This document shows positions 1-13,800 of a stretch of 64,000 nt of DNA, in pieces. The notes below the pieces were generated by a model. It saw only the letters and a list, made by a program, of their open reading frames with translations, ran no database searches and had not been told where the DNA came from. Location: assembly GCF_021496725.1 (NCBI RefSeq), contig NZ_CP051215.1, positions 680,500 through 744,499 on the forward strand. Reading direction: 5' to 3'. Numbering within the stretch: the first letter of the stretch is position 1; the number at the start of each line of letters is the position of its first letter. A program made the position numbers and the translations under genes. The DNA comes from Spiroplasma platyhelix PALS-1 (GTDB lineage Bacteria; Bacillota_I; Bacilli_A; Mycoplasmatales; VBWQ01).

Positions 1-2507
1 AAACTGATGATGGCCTAAACACGACCGACAAAACCGTCGTTGGAGCCATCAACGAAATCAAATCAGTCAACGACACTCAAACAACAAACATCAACCAAAA
101 TACTACTAACATTAGCCAAAACACTAATGACATTAATCAAATCAAAACAGACTATGTTAAAAGTTCTGATCTAGGAAACGAACTAGATACTAAACAAGAC
201 AAAACTGACAATGAACTAAACACAACCAACAAAACCGTCGTTGGAGCTATCAACGAAATCAAATCAGTCAACGACACTCAAACAACAAACATCAACCAAA
301 ATACTACTAACATTAGCCAAAACACTAATGACATTAATCAAATCAAAACAGACTATGTTAAAGGATCTGATCTAGGTAACCAACTAGACATAAAACAAAA
401 CAAAACTGATGATGGCCTAAACACAACAATTAAAACAGTTGTAGGAGCCATCAACGAAATCAAATCAGTCAACGACACTCAAACAACAAACATCAACCAA
501 AACACTGCCGATATAACTGAAATCAAAACAGACTATGTTAAAAGTTCTGATCTAGGAAACGAACTAGATACTAAACAAGACAAAACTGATGATGGCCTAA
601 ACACGACCGACAAAACCGTCGTTGGAGCTATCAACGAAATCAAATCAGTCAACGACACTCAAACAACAAACATCAACCAAAACACTGCCGATATAACTGA
701 AATCAAAACAGACTATGTTAAAGGTTCTGATCTAGGTAACCAACTAGACATAAAACAAAACAAAACTGATGATGGCCTAAACACGACCGACAAAACCGTC
801 GTTGGAGCCATCAACGAAATCAAATCAGTCAACGACACTCAAACAACAAACATCAACCAAAATACTACTAACATTAGCCAAAACACTAATGACATTAATC
901 AAATCAAAACAGACTATGTTAAAAGTTCTGATCTAGGAAACGAACTAGATACTAAACAAGACAAAACTGACAATGAACTAAACACAACCAACAAAACCGT
1001 CGTTGGAGCCATCAACGAAATCAAATCAGTCAACGACACTCAAACAACAAACATCAACCAAAACACTACTAACATTACCCAAAACACTAATGACATTAAT
1101 CAAATCAAAACAGACTATGTTAAAAGTTCTGATCTAGGAAACGAACTAGATACTAAACAAGACAAAACTGATGATGGCCTAAACACGACCGACAAAACCG
1201 TCGTTGGAGCCATCAACGAAATCAAATCAGTCAACGACACTCAAACAACAAACATCAACCAAAATACTACTAACATTAGCCAAAACACTAATGACATTAA
1301 TCAAATCAAAACAGACTATGTTAAAAGTTCTGATCTAGGAAACGAACTAGATACTAAACAAGACAAAACTGACAATGAACTAAACACAACCAACAAAACC
1401 GTCGTTGGAGCCATCAACGAAATCAAATCAGTCAACGACACTCAAACAACAAACATCAACCAAAACACTACTAACATTACCCAAAACACTAATGACATTA
1501 ATCAAATCAAAACAGACTATGTTAAAAGTTCTGATCTAGGAAACGAACTAGATACTAAACAAGACAAAACTGACAATGAACTAAACACAACCAACAAAAC
1601 CGTCGTTGGAGCTATCAACGAAATCAAATCAGTCAACGACACTCAAACAACAAACATCAACCAAAATACTACTAACATTAGCCAAAACACTAATGACATT
1701 AATCAAATCAAAACAGACTATGTTAAAGGATCTGATCTAGGAAACGAACTAGATACTAAACAAGACAAAAACGATACTTCATTAGCAACATCTAATAAAA
1801 CTGTTGTTGGTGCTATCAATGAACTAAATACTATTAAAGTAAGCGACATTGACTTTGAAAGCTTCCAAGAAAGTGTTCTTCAATATCAAAATATTACAAA
1901 TAACGCTTTAAACAACAAGCAAGATAAATATGATGTTGATTTAACAACTTCAGATATAACTGTTGTTGGAGCTATCAATGAATTAAAAATAATTTCTGAT
2001 AACCAAACAACAAGCATCAATACTAACACTAATGATATAAATAACATTCAAACAAACTATATGAAAACTTCTACTGCAAATAGTGCTTTAGCTTTAAAAC
2101 AAAATATCACTGATAACGCTCTAAACACAACAAATAAGACTATTGTTGGAGCCATCAATGAAATTAAAACAAGTGCTCAAATTTGAACTGCTGTTGGAAC
2201 AAGTGTAAATGCAAGAACATGAAATTACAATTTAACAACCAATAAAAAATATCGAATTGCTTACAATTGAAGTGCAAGTGACACTACAAGTAAAATCTAC
2301 AAAGAATTTACATGAACTGGAACTAATATCTCACTTGAAACTTATAGTGACACATTTCCTTCTATATACATTCAACTACTTAACCTTACTCTATTAGGTA
2401 GTGCAAATGTTGTTGAATTAATAGCAACAAGCACAGGAATTCAAATTAGTACTAAAATAGGTAGTTCAACAATTGGACGAATTATTGCGTTAGAACAAGC
2501 CTCTTAA
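1..2507 (+). CDS. giant fibre-like repeat protein, 3' end only
   Basis: Open reading frame entering from the left edge (first full codon at base 3) and ending TAA at 2505-2507; TGA codons near the end read as Trp. About a dozen modules of 67 or 60 residues (201 or 180 nt) each contain KTVVGAINEIKS, then NINQNT-type heptads, then DYVKSSDLGNELD. The modules are nearly identical in DNA. After 1790 they diverge, and the last ~100 residues form a non-repetitive domain rich in Trp, Tyr and Thr with the motif TSKIYKEF-WTGT, shared with the protein ending at 15417. The KTVVGAINE motif is familiar from phage tail fibres, and the heptads suggest a trimeric coiled-coil stalk. Function is inferred only: fibre or adhesin. 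The N terminus is outside the window. Confidence 0.85.
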
Positions 2508-2534
2508 TCTCTTTCTAACTAAGTAAATAATAAA

Positions 2535-2567
2535 GCACTATTAGATATCTAATAGTGCCTTATTTTT
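2535..2567 (+). terminator. rho-independent terminator after the first giant gene
   Basis: A perfect 12-bp inverted repeat (GCACTATTAGAT and its complement, no loop bases in between) followed by CTTATTTTT, starting 28 bases after the stop codon at 2507. Confidence 0.85.
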
Positions 2568-2686
2568 AGTACGGGTTGACTTTAATAATTGGTAGATAAA
2601 AACCACTTAAATTTTAAATTCAAAATAACTTGATAAGAAAGGAGAAATAAATATTAAGTTTTTATAAATTTTGGAGGTTTAAAAAC

Positions 2687-2920
2687 ATGAAAGAGAGTAA
2701 AAATTATTTTTTTGCAAGATATGATAGTAAAACTGATCATTGTCTTGGAGTTTATGAAACTATTGAAGAAGCAATACTAAAAGTTTATGGTTATCAAAAA
2801 AATCATCAAAAATACAAAATTGCAAAAAATTCAATCATTGCGTCTTACACGCAAGCAGCAAGAAAAGATGGGTATCGCAGAAGTGCGCACGGAATCTGAT
2901 ATAAATTTCCTATTTCATAA
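2687..2920 (+). CDS. small hypothetical protein, 77 aa
   Basis: Starts with ATG 8 bases after a GGAGG site (2672-2676). The frame crosses one TGA at 2897-2899, read as Trp, and ends TAA at 2918-2920, giving 77 residues. Basic and aromatic-rich, with no signal peptide or membrane segment. I do not recognise a family. It lies between the two giant repeat genes, on the same strand, downstream of a strong terminator, so it probably starts a new transcript that continues into the next small genes. Confidence 0.65.
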
Positions 2921-3009
2921 AAGAAAACTAACAAAGACAAAAAATAAACTTAATACTAATTTTTACTTTTGATATTTGCTTTTTCTAGCAAATTAAAAGA
3001 GGAGCAAAA

Positions 3010-3714
3010 ATGAAAGAAAAAGCTAAAAAAATAAAAACCTTAAAACACAATACTCTAGAAAATTCTAATCTTGTTGCCTATGCTACAATAGAACAATTAA
3101 ATAATGAATCAAAATTGCGTGCAAATACCGATATCTTACTAAATAATAGTATTAATCTCTTATCAAAAGATTATCAAGATTATAAAACTACAAATGATCC
3201 TATATTAAATAATAAGCAAAGTAAAATTGATACTTCATTAGCAACATCATCTAAAGTTATTGTAGAAGCTATTAATGAAATTAATGCACAAATTATTACT
3301 ACTGTTGATAAATCCTATTTAGATGAACAACATAAAATTTTACAAAATAATATTAATATTTTTATTGAATCAATTACTAAAATGATAGATCAATTAGAAG
3401 CAAAAATATATACTAAATTTAAAGAAGTAACTATTAATAATGACTGGTATTTCTTTGATGACTATGATGAAACTTACTGACATCTCTTTGTTTTTGAATT
3501 TGAAACAATTACTAAAGCAAAGATTATTGGAGTATTAGAAAGACCAAGTCATCTAAATTCTGAAATACCTAGTCATAATGTAGTTTTAGACTATTCTGCT
3601 ACATCTTCACTAAATTTAATATTTACAGCTTCAAAAAAAATTTTAGAAATAAAAAATTGACTTGAAGCACGTAGAAAAATAATCAAAATAACTATATACA
3701 GAAAGAAAATTTAA
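3010..3714 (+). CDS. short paralogue of the giant fibre protein, 234 aa
   Basis: ATG at 3010 after AGAGGAG; frame crosses TGA (Trp) at 3478 and 3658 and ends TAA at 3712-3714. The first ~95 residues align with the start of the giant protein at 4801: MKEK..K.KTL, then (F)ATVDQLN / YATIEQLN, RAN-D, LLS-DY--YK and a single VGAINE-like copy (VEAINEINA). There are no expanded repeats. After a short predicted coiled coil the C-terminal half is unlike the C-terminal domain of the giants. This looks like a minimal fibre: the same N-terminal attachment domain, a very short shaft and a different tip. Cytoplasmic by sequence, with no signal peptide. Function unknown. Confidence 0.75.
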
Positions 3715-3739
3715 AATAACTGATAAGGAGAAAAAATCA

Positions 3740-3886
3740 ATGTTGATTATTCTAATAGTTAATATAATAATCTGCACATTAGGGATTATTATTAGTTATT
3801 TCAGCAATAAAACAGTTCACAATTATAAAACAATTGAAAAAACACCTAATAACATTAAAAATATAAAAAATGAAATTGATGAATAA
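3740..3886 (+). CDS. small single-pass membrane protein, 48 aa
   Basis: ATG at 3740 behind AAGGAG (3725-3730), stop TAA at 3884-3886. An N-terminal hydrophobic helix of about 20 residues (MLIILIVNIIICTLGIIISY) is followed by a polar Lys/Asn/Glu-rich tail. No family recognised. It follows the short fibre paralogue by 25 bases in the same direction, so it is probably co-transcribed. A membrane anchor or accessory role for the fibre proteins is only a guess. Confidence 0.6.
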   Translation: MLIILIVNIIICTLGIIISYFSNKTVHNYKTIEKTPNNIKNIKNEIDE

Positions 3887-4047
3887 TTTAAAACTAAATT
3901 CCGTTCACTTTTATTAAAAAATCAAATTTTATTAAATATCTATTTACATAATTTCTAAAACTAAATATATTATAATTAGTTCAAATACTACCTTACTTAA
4001 ATTATATTTATAAAATATAGGAGACGAACAACCTGAAAAAAAATACG

Positions 4048-4710
4048 ATGAAAGTAATGATTTTAATCATAACAATAGTTGGATGTTTAAGTATCCCAAT
4101 AATACTATATTTTACTATAGGCCAACAAAAAAATAATTCACAAAAAATTAATTTAAATGAACAAAGCCTTAATTATTTAGCAAAAGTAGAACATATGAAA
4201 TCAATAAAAGAGCAAGAAGCAATAAAAATAAAAAGCGATATTCAAGCAAACATAAATAATAAAATGACTAGTTTAAATCTAGATGAAAATGTTGATTATA
4301 AAATAAATAATTTAGACACTATAAAACAAGGTGCTAGTTTAGATAATATTCATATTACTATTGATAGTTTATCTACTAGTACAAAAGCTACAGGAAATTT
4401 TACAATAAGAATAAATTCACAAGAAAATATTAATGATCGTTCAATTCAATCTATTGCAATAAATGCAAATGAAGCAAATGGATTGAGTGCAATTAAGGCA
4501 AATAATATTCAAAATCAAATAATATTGTCTGTCGATAGCACTTTAAATGAAGGTCAAATGAATGAAAAAGATGTTGATTACAAAATTAATAATCTTGGGT
4601 TAATTCAAGCTGGAGCAAAATTTGCAGATTATAATACTCAATTAAGTGTTATAGGCATTTCAATTCAGTTAGAAGGATCATTCTCAATTATTTTCACCCT
4701 AACAGAATAA
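4048..4710 (+). CDS. membrane-anchored two-repeat protein (spiralin-like architecture?)
   Basis: From the ATG at 4048 the protein has 220 residues: one hydrophobic N-terminal segment (MILIITIVGCLSIPIILYF, uncleaved anchor or poor lipobox at Cys), a Lys/Gln-rich linker, then two related domains. Each begins with VDYKINNL and Gln-x-Gly-Ala and ends with a Gly-(N/S)-F-(T/S)-I strand (ATGNFTIRIN and LEGSFSIIFTLTE). The ribosome site AGGAG (4019-4023) is 24 bases from this ATG but 9 bases from an in-frame CTG at 4033 that would add Met-Lys-Lys-Asn-Thr, so the true start may be CTG. Repeated domains ending in a Gly-x-Phe strand resemble spiralin-type mollicute surface lipoproteins, but I cannot confirm homology. 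Probably displayed on the outer face of the membrane. Confidence 0.7.
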   Translation: MKVMILIITIVGCLSIPIILYFTIGQQKNNSQKINLNEQSLNYLAKVEHMKSIKEQEAIKIKSDIQANINNKMTSLNLDENVDYKINNLDTIKQGASLDNIHITIDSLSTSTKATGNFTIRINSQENINDRSIQSIAINANEANGLSAIKANNIQNQIILSVDSTLNEGQMNEKDVDYKINNLGLIQAGAKFADYNTQLSVIGISIQLEGSFSIIFTLTE

Positions 4711-4800
4711 ATCTATATTAAAATAATTTAATTTCAATATTACTTTTCTTATTTTTATGATTGTTTTTTTCTCTATTTAATTAAAGAGGAGAGAAAAAAA

Positions 4801-7800
4801 ATGAAAGAAAAACCTAATAAAGTAAAAACCTTAGAAGATAATATTCCAGAAACTACTAATCTAGAAGAAGATATTTTTGCTGCGTTTGCTACAGTAGATC
4901 AATTAAATGCAGAAGCAAGAGCACGTGCAAACAACGATACTATCATTATAAATAGTGTTAGTCTTCTATCAAGTGATTATGAAGCATACAAATTAATAAC
5001 TAATGATATTTTGGATTCAAAACAAGATTCATCTCATGATGACTTAAATACCATAAATAAAACTGTTGTAGGAGCTATCAATGAAGTTAAATCAAACAGC
5101 GACAAACAAAATATAATTATTACTAAAAATAAAACTGATATTGATGAAATCAAAACAGACTATGTTAAAGGTTCTGATTTAGGCAACCAACTAGACATAA
5201 AACAAAACAAAACTGACAATGGATTAAATACAACAATCAAAACTATTGTTGGATCCATCAACGAAGTTAAATCAAACAGCGACAAACAAACTACAGCAAT
5301 CGAACAAAACACAACTAACATTAGTGAAAACACAAAAAACATTCAACAAAATACAACAAACATCAACCAAAACACAACCAATATTACTAAAAACACTAGT
5401 GATATTAATGAAATCAAAACAGACTATGTTAAAGGTTCTGACCTAGGTAACCAACTAAACATAAAACAAAACAAAACTGACAATGAATTAAACACAACAA
5501 CCAAAACCGTTGTCGGAGCTATCAACGAAGTTAAATCAAACAGCGACAAACAAACTACAGCAATCGAACAAAATACAACTAACATTAGTGAAAACACAAA
5601 AAACATTCAACAAAATACAACAAACATCAACCAAAATACAACCAATATTACTAAAAACACTAGTGATATTAATGAAATCAAAACAGACTATGTTAAAGGT
5701 TCTGACCTAGGTAACCAACTAGACATAAAACAAAACAAAACTGACAATGGACTAAACACAACAACCAAAACCGTTGTCGGAGCTATCAACGAAATTAAAT
5801 CAAACAGCGACAAACAAACTACAGCAATCGAACAAAACACAATTAACATTAGTGAAAACACAAAAAATATTCAACAAAATACAACAAACATCAACCAAAA
5901 CACAACCAATATTACTAAAAACACTAGTGATATTAATGAAATCAAAACAGACTATGTTAAAGGTTCTGATCTAGGTAACCAACTAGACATAAAACAAAAC
6001 AAAACTGACAATGCATTAAACACAACAATTAAAACAGTTGTAGGAGCCATCAACGAAATTAAATCAATCAATGACACTCAAACAACTGACATTGAATACA
6101 TTAAAGAAAATTACCTGGAAAGTGCTGACGTTGAAGCAAAACAAGACAAAACTGATAATGGACTAAATACAACAACCAAAACCGTTGTCGGAGCCATCAA
6201 CGAAGTTAAATCAAACAGCGACAAACAAACTACAGCAATCGAACTAAACACAACTAACATTAGTGAAAACACAAAAAACATTCAACAAAATACAACAAAC
6301 ATCAACCAAAACACAACCAATATTACTAAAAACACTAGTGATATCAATGAAATCAAAACAGACTATGTTAAAGGTTCTGATCTAGGTAACCAATTAGACA
6401 TAAAACAAAACAAAACTGACAATGCATTAAACACAACAATTAAAACAGTTGTCGGAGCTATCAACGAAATTAAATCAAACAGCGACAAACAAACTACAGC
6501 AATCGAACAAAACACAACTAACATTAGTGAAAACACAAAAAATATTCAACAAAATACAACAAACATCAACCAAAACACAACTAACATTAATCAAAATACA
6601 GTTAATATTAACCAAAACACTAATGACATTAATCAAATCAAAACAGACTATGTTAAAGGTTCTGACCTAGGCAACCAACTAGACATAAAACAAAACAAAA
6701 CTGACAATGCATTAAACACAACAATTAAAACAGTTGTAGGAGCCATCAACGAAATTAAATCAATCAATGACACTCAAACAACTGACATTGAATACATTAA
6801 AGAAAATTACCTGGAAAGTGCTGACGTTGAAGCAAAACAAGACAAAACTGATAATGGACTAAATACAACAACCAAAACCGTCGTTGGAGCTATCAACGAA
6901 GTTAAATCAAACAGCGACAAACAAACTACAGCAATCGAACAAAACACAACTAACATTAGTGAAAACACAAAAAATATTCAACAAAACACAACAAACATCA
7001 ACCAAAACACAACCAATATTACTAAAAACACTAGTGATATTAATGAAATCAAAACAGACTATGTTAAAGGTTCTGATCTAGGTAACCAACTAGACATAAA
7101 ACAAAACAAAACTGACAATGGACTAAACACAACAACCAAAACCGTCGTTGGAGCTATCAATGAAGTTAAATCAATCAATGACACTCAAACAACTGACATT
7201 GAATACATTAAAGAAAATTACCTTGAAAGTGTTGACGTTGAAGCAAAACAAGACAAAACTGATTATGGATTAAAAACAACAACCAAAACCGTTGTAGGAG
7301 CTATCAACGAAATTAAATCAAACAGCGACAAACAAACTACAGCAATCGAACAAAACACAACTAATATTACTAAAAACACTAGTGATATTAATGAAATCAA
7401 AACAGACTATGTTAAAGGTTCTGAACTAACTTCAAGAATTAAACAAAATAGAGATGATATTGATTCAATTAAAGAAGACTATATTGAAGGATCTAAACTA
7501 ACTGAAAGCATCGAACAAAATAAAAATGATATTAACACAATTAAAGAAGACCATATTAAAGGTTCTGACTTAATCAGTCAAATAAATTCAAAACAAGACA
7601 AAACTGATGATGGATTAAAAACAACAACCAAAACCGTTGTAGGAGCTATCAACGAAGTTAAATCAAACAGCGACAAACAAACTACAGCAATCGAACAAAA
7701 CACAAAAAACATTCAACAAAATACAACAAACATCAACCAAAACACAACCAATATTACTAAAAACACTAGTGATATTAATGAAATCAAAACAGACTATGTT

Positions 7801-10800
7801 AAAGGTTCTGATCTAGGTAACCAACTAGACATAAAACAAAACAAAACTGACAATGCATTAAACACAACAATTAAAACAGTTGTAGGAGCCATCAACGAAA
7901 TTAAATCAATCAATGACACTCAAACAACTGACATTGAATACATTAAAGAAAATTACCTTGAAAGCGCTGATGTTGAAGCAAAACAAGACAAAACTGACAA
8001 TGGACTAAACACAACAATCAAAACCGTTGTCGGAGCCATCAACGAAATTAAAACAAGTAGCGACAAACAAATCGCAAACATCATACAAAACACAAAAGAC
8101 CTAGTTGAAATTAAACTAAATTATGTTAATTCATCTGATGTAAATAATATGATAAGCATAAAACAAGACAAAACTGATTATGGATTAAAAACAACAACCA
8201 AAACCGTTGTCGGAGCCATCAACGAAGTTAAATCAAACAGCGACAAACAAACTACAGCAATCGAACAAAACATAAAAAATATTCAACAAAATACATCTAA
8301 GATTAGTCAAAACACTAGTGACATTGAATACATTAAAGAAAACTATCTTGAAAGCGCTGACGTTGAAGCAAAACAAGACAAAACTGATGATGGACTAAAC
8401 ACAACAATCAAAACCGTTGTCGGAGCCATCAACGAAATTAAAACAAGTAGCGACAAACAAATCGCAAACATCGTACAAAACACAAAAGACCTAGCTGAAA
8501 TTAAACTAGATTATGTTAATTCATCTGATGTAAATAATATGATAAGCATAAAACAAGACAAAACTGATGATGGATTAAAAACAACAATCAAAACCGTCGT
8601 TGGAGCCATCAACGAAGTTAAATCAAACAGTGACAAACAAACTACAGCAATCGAACAAAACACAAAAAACATTCAACAAAATACATCTAAGATTAGTCAA
8701 AACACTAGTGAAATTGAATACATTAAAGAAAACTATCTTGAAAGCGCTGATGTTGAAGCAAAACAAGACAGAGCTGATAGTGGACTAAACACAACAATCA
8801 AAACCGTTGTCGGAGCCATCAACGAAATTAAAACAAGTAGCGACAAACAAATCGCAAACATCGTACAAAACACAAAAGACCTAGCTGAAATTAAACTAGA
8901 TTATGTTAATTCATCTGATGTAAATAATATGATAAGCATAAAACAAGACAAAACTGATGATGGATTAAAAACAACAATCAAAACCGTCGTTGGAGCCATC
9001 AACGAAGTTAAATCAAACAGTGACAAACAAACTACAGCAATCGAACAAAACACAACTAACATTAATCAAAATACAGTTAATATTAACCAAAACACAACCA
9101 ATATTAACCAAAACAGCAATGACATTAATCAAATCAAAACAGACTATGTTAAAAGTTCTGATCTAGGTAACCAACTAGACATAAAACAAGACAAAACTGA
9201 CAATGGACTAAACACAACAACCAAAACCGTTGTCGGAGCCATCAATGAACTAAATACTTCTAAAGTAAATGATATTGACTTTACAAGTTTCCAAGAAAGT
9301 GTTCTTCAATATCAAAATATTACAAATAATTCTTTAAATAACAAACAAGACAAAACTGATGCTAATTTAACAACTGTAGATATAACTATTGTTGGAGCTA
9401 TCAACGAAGTTAAATCAAACAGCGACAAACAAACTACAACAATCGAACAAAACACAAGCAATATTACTAAAAACACTAGTGACATTGAATACATTAAAGA
9501 AAACTATCTTGAAAGCGCTGATGTTGAAGCAAAACAAGACAAAACTGATAATGGACTAAACACAACAACCAAAACCGTTGTCGGAGCCATCAACGAAATT
9601 AAATCAAACAGTGACAAACAAACTACAGCAATCGAACAAAACACAAGTGACATTAATCAAATCAAAACAGACTATGTTAAAGGTTCTGAACTAACTTCAA
9701 GAATTAAACAAAATAGAGATGATATTGATTCAATTAAAGAAGACTATATTGAAGGATCTAAACTAACTGAAAGCATCGAACAAAATAAAAATGATATTAA
9801 CACAATTAAAGAAGACCATATTAAAGGTTCTGACTTAATCAGTCAAATAAATTCAAAACAAGACAAAACTGACAATGGACTAAACACAACAACCAAAACC
9901 GTTGTCGGAGCCATCAATGAACTAAATACTTCTAAAGTAAATGATATTGACTTTACAAGTTTCCAAGAAAGTGTTCTTCAATATCAAAATATTACAAATA
10001 ATTCTTTAAATAACAAACAAGACAAAACTGATGCTAATTTAACAACTGTAGATATAACTATTGTAGGAGCTATCAACGAAGTTAAATCAAACAGCGACAA
10101 ACAAACTACAACAATCGAACAAAACACAACTAACATTAATCAAAATACAGTTAATATTAACCAAAACACTAATGACATTAATCAAATCAAAACAGACTAT
10201 GTTAAAGGTTCTGACCTAGGCAACCAACTAGACATAAAACAAAACAAAACTGACAATGCATTAAACACAACAATTAAAACAGTTGTAGGAGCCATCAACG
10301 AAATTAAATCAATCAATGACGCTCAAACAAGTGACATTGAATACATTAAAGAAAATTACCTTGAAAGTGTTGACGTTGAAGCAAAACAAGACAAAACTGA
10401 CAATGGACTAAACACAACAATCAAAACCGTTGTCGGAGCCATCAACGAAGTTAAATCAAACAGCGACAAACAAACTACAACAATCGAACAAAACACAAGC
10501 AATATTACTAAAAACACTAGTGACATTGAATACATTAAAGAAAACTATCTTGAAAGCGCTGATGTTGAAGCAAAACAAGACAAAACTGACAATGGACTAA
10601 ACACAACAATCAAAACCGTTGTCGGAGCCATCAACGAAGTTAAATCAAACAGCGACAAACAAACTACAACAATCGAACAAAACACAAGCAATATTACTAA
10701 AAACACTAGTGACATTGAATACATTAAAGAAAACTATCTTGAAAGCGCTGATGTTGAAGCAAAACAAGACAAAACTGACAATGGACTAAACACAACAACC

Positions 10801-13800
10801 AAAACCGTTGTCGGAGCTATCAACGAAATTAAATCAAACAGCGACAAACAAACTACAACAATCGAACAAAACACAACTAACATTAGTGAAAACACAAAAA
10901 ATATTCAACAAAATACAACAAACATCAACCAAAACACAACTAACATTAATCAAAATACAGTTAATATTAACCAAAACACTAATGACATTAATCAAATCAA
11001 AACAGACTATGTTAAAGGTTCTGATCTAGGTAACCAACTAGACATAAAACAAAACAAAACTGACAATGCATTAAACACAACAATTAAAACAGTTGTAGGA
11101 GCCATCAACGAAATTAAATCAATCAATGACACTCAAACAAGTGACATTGAATACATTAAAGAAAATTACCTTGAAAGCGCTGATGTTGAAGCAAAACAAG
11201 ACAAAACTGACAATGGACTAAACACAACAACCAAAACCGTTGTCGGAGCTATCAACGAAATTAAATCAAACAGCGACAAACAAACTACAACAATCGAACA
11301 AAACACAACTAACATTAGTGAAAACACAAAAAATATTCAACAAAATACAACAAACATCAACCAAAACACAACTAACATTAATCAAAATACAGTTAATATT
11401 AACCAAAACACTAATGACATTAATCAAATCAAAACAGACTATGTTAAAGGTTCTGATCTAGGTAACCAACTAGACATAAAACAAAACAAAACTGACAATG
11501 CATTAAACACAACAATTAAAACAGTTGTAGGAGCCATCAACGAAATTAAATCAATCAATGACACTCAAACAAGTGACATTGAATACATTAAAGAAAATTA
11601 CCTTGAAAGTGTTGACGTTGAAGCAAAACAAGACAAAACTGATAATGGACTAAACACAACAACCAAAACCGTTGTCGGAGCTATCAACGAAATTAAATCA
11701 AACAGCGACAAACAAACTACAGCAATCGAACAAAACACAACTAACATTAATCAAAATACAGTTAATATTAACCAAAACACTAATGACATTAATCAAATCA
11801 AAACAGACTATGTTAAAGGTTCTGACCTAGGCAACCAACTAGACATAAAACAAAACAAAACTGACAATGCATTAAACACAACAACCAAAACCGTTGTCGG
11901 AGCTATCAACGAAATTAAATCAAACAGCGACAAACAAACTACAACAATCGAACAAAACACAAGCAATATTACTAAAAACACTAGTGACATTGAATACATT
12001 AAAGAAAACTATCTTGAAAGCGCTGATGTTGAAGCAAAACAAGACAAAACTGATAATGGACTAAACACAACAACCAAAACCGTTGTCGGAGCTATCAACG
12101 AAATTAAATCAAACAGCGACAAACAAACTACAGCAATCGAACAAAACACAACTAACATTAGTGAAAACACAAAAAATATTCAACAAAATACAACAAACAT
12201 CAACCAAAACACAACTAACATTAATCAAAATACAGTTAATATTAACCAAAACACTAATGACATTAATCAAATCAAAACAGACTATGTTAAAGGTTCTGAT
12301 CTAGGTAACCAACTAGACATAAAACAAAACAAAACTGACAATGCATTAAACACAACAATTAAAACAGTTGTAGGAGCCATCAACGAAATTAAATCAATCA
12401 ATGACACTCAAACAAGTGACATTGAATACATTAAAGAAAATTACCTTGAAAGTGTTGACGTTGAAGCAAAACAAGACAAAACTGATAATGGACTAAACAC
12501 AACAACCAAAACCGTTGTAGGAGCTATCAATGAAGTTAAATCAAACAGCGACAAACAAACTACAGCAATCGAACAAAACACAACTAACATTAATCAAAAT
12601 ACAGTTAATATTAACCAAAACACTAATGACATTAATCAAATCAAAACAGACTATGTTAAAGGTTCTGACCTAGGTAACCAACTAGACATAAAACAAAACA
12701 AAACTGACAATGCATTAAACACAACAACCAAAACCGTTGTCGGAGCTATCAACGAAATTAAATCAAACAGCGACAAACAAACTACAGCAATCGAACAAAA
12801 CACAACTAACATTAGTGAAAACACAAAAAATATTCAACAAAATACAACAAACATCAACCAAAACACAACTAACATTAATCAAAATACAGTTAATATTAAC
12901 CAAAACACTAATGACATTAATCAAATCAAAACAGACTATGTTAAAGGTTCTGATCTAGGTAACCAACTAGACATAAAACAAAACAAAACTGACAATGCAT
13001 TAAACACAACAATTAAAACAGTTGTAGGAGCCATCAACGAAATTAAATCAATCAATGACACTCAAACAAGTGACATTGAATACATTAAAGAAAATTACCT
13101 TGAAAGTGTTGACGTTGAAGCAAAACAAGACAAAACTGATAATGGACTAAACACAACAACCAAAACCGTTGTCGGAGCTATCAATGAAGTTAAATCAAAC
13201 AGCGACAAACAAACTACAGCAATCGAACAAAACACAACTAACATTAATCAAAATACAGTTAATATTAACCAAAACACTAATGACATTAATCAAATCAAAA
13301 CAGACTATGTTAAAGGTTCTGACCTAGGTAACCAACTAGACATAAAACAAAACAAAACTGACAATGCATTAAACACAACAACCAAAACCGTTGTCGGAGC
13401 TATCAACGAAATTAAATCAAACAGCGACAAACAAACTACAACAATCGAACAAAACACAAGCAATATTACTAAAAACACTAGTGACATTGAATACATTAAA
13501 GAAAACTATCTTGAAAGCGCTAATGTTGAAGCAAAACAAGACAAAACTGATAATGGACTAAACACAACAACCAAAACCGTTGTCGGAGCTATCAACGAAA
13601 TTAAATCAAACAGCGACAAACAAACTACAGCAATCGAACAAAACACATCTAACATTAGTGAAAACACAAAAAATATTCAACAAAATACAACAAACATCAA
13701 CCAAAACACAACTAACATTAATCAAAATACAGTTAATATTAACCAAAACACTAATGACATTAATCAAATCAAAACAGACTATGTTAAAGGTTCTGATCTA

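Noticed and set aside
1..1790. CRISPR-like array because of regular ~200-base repeats
   Set aside because: The repeats are in frame, code for one continuous protein, and there are no unique spacers of uniform length.
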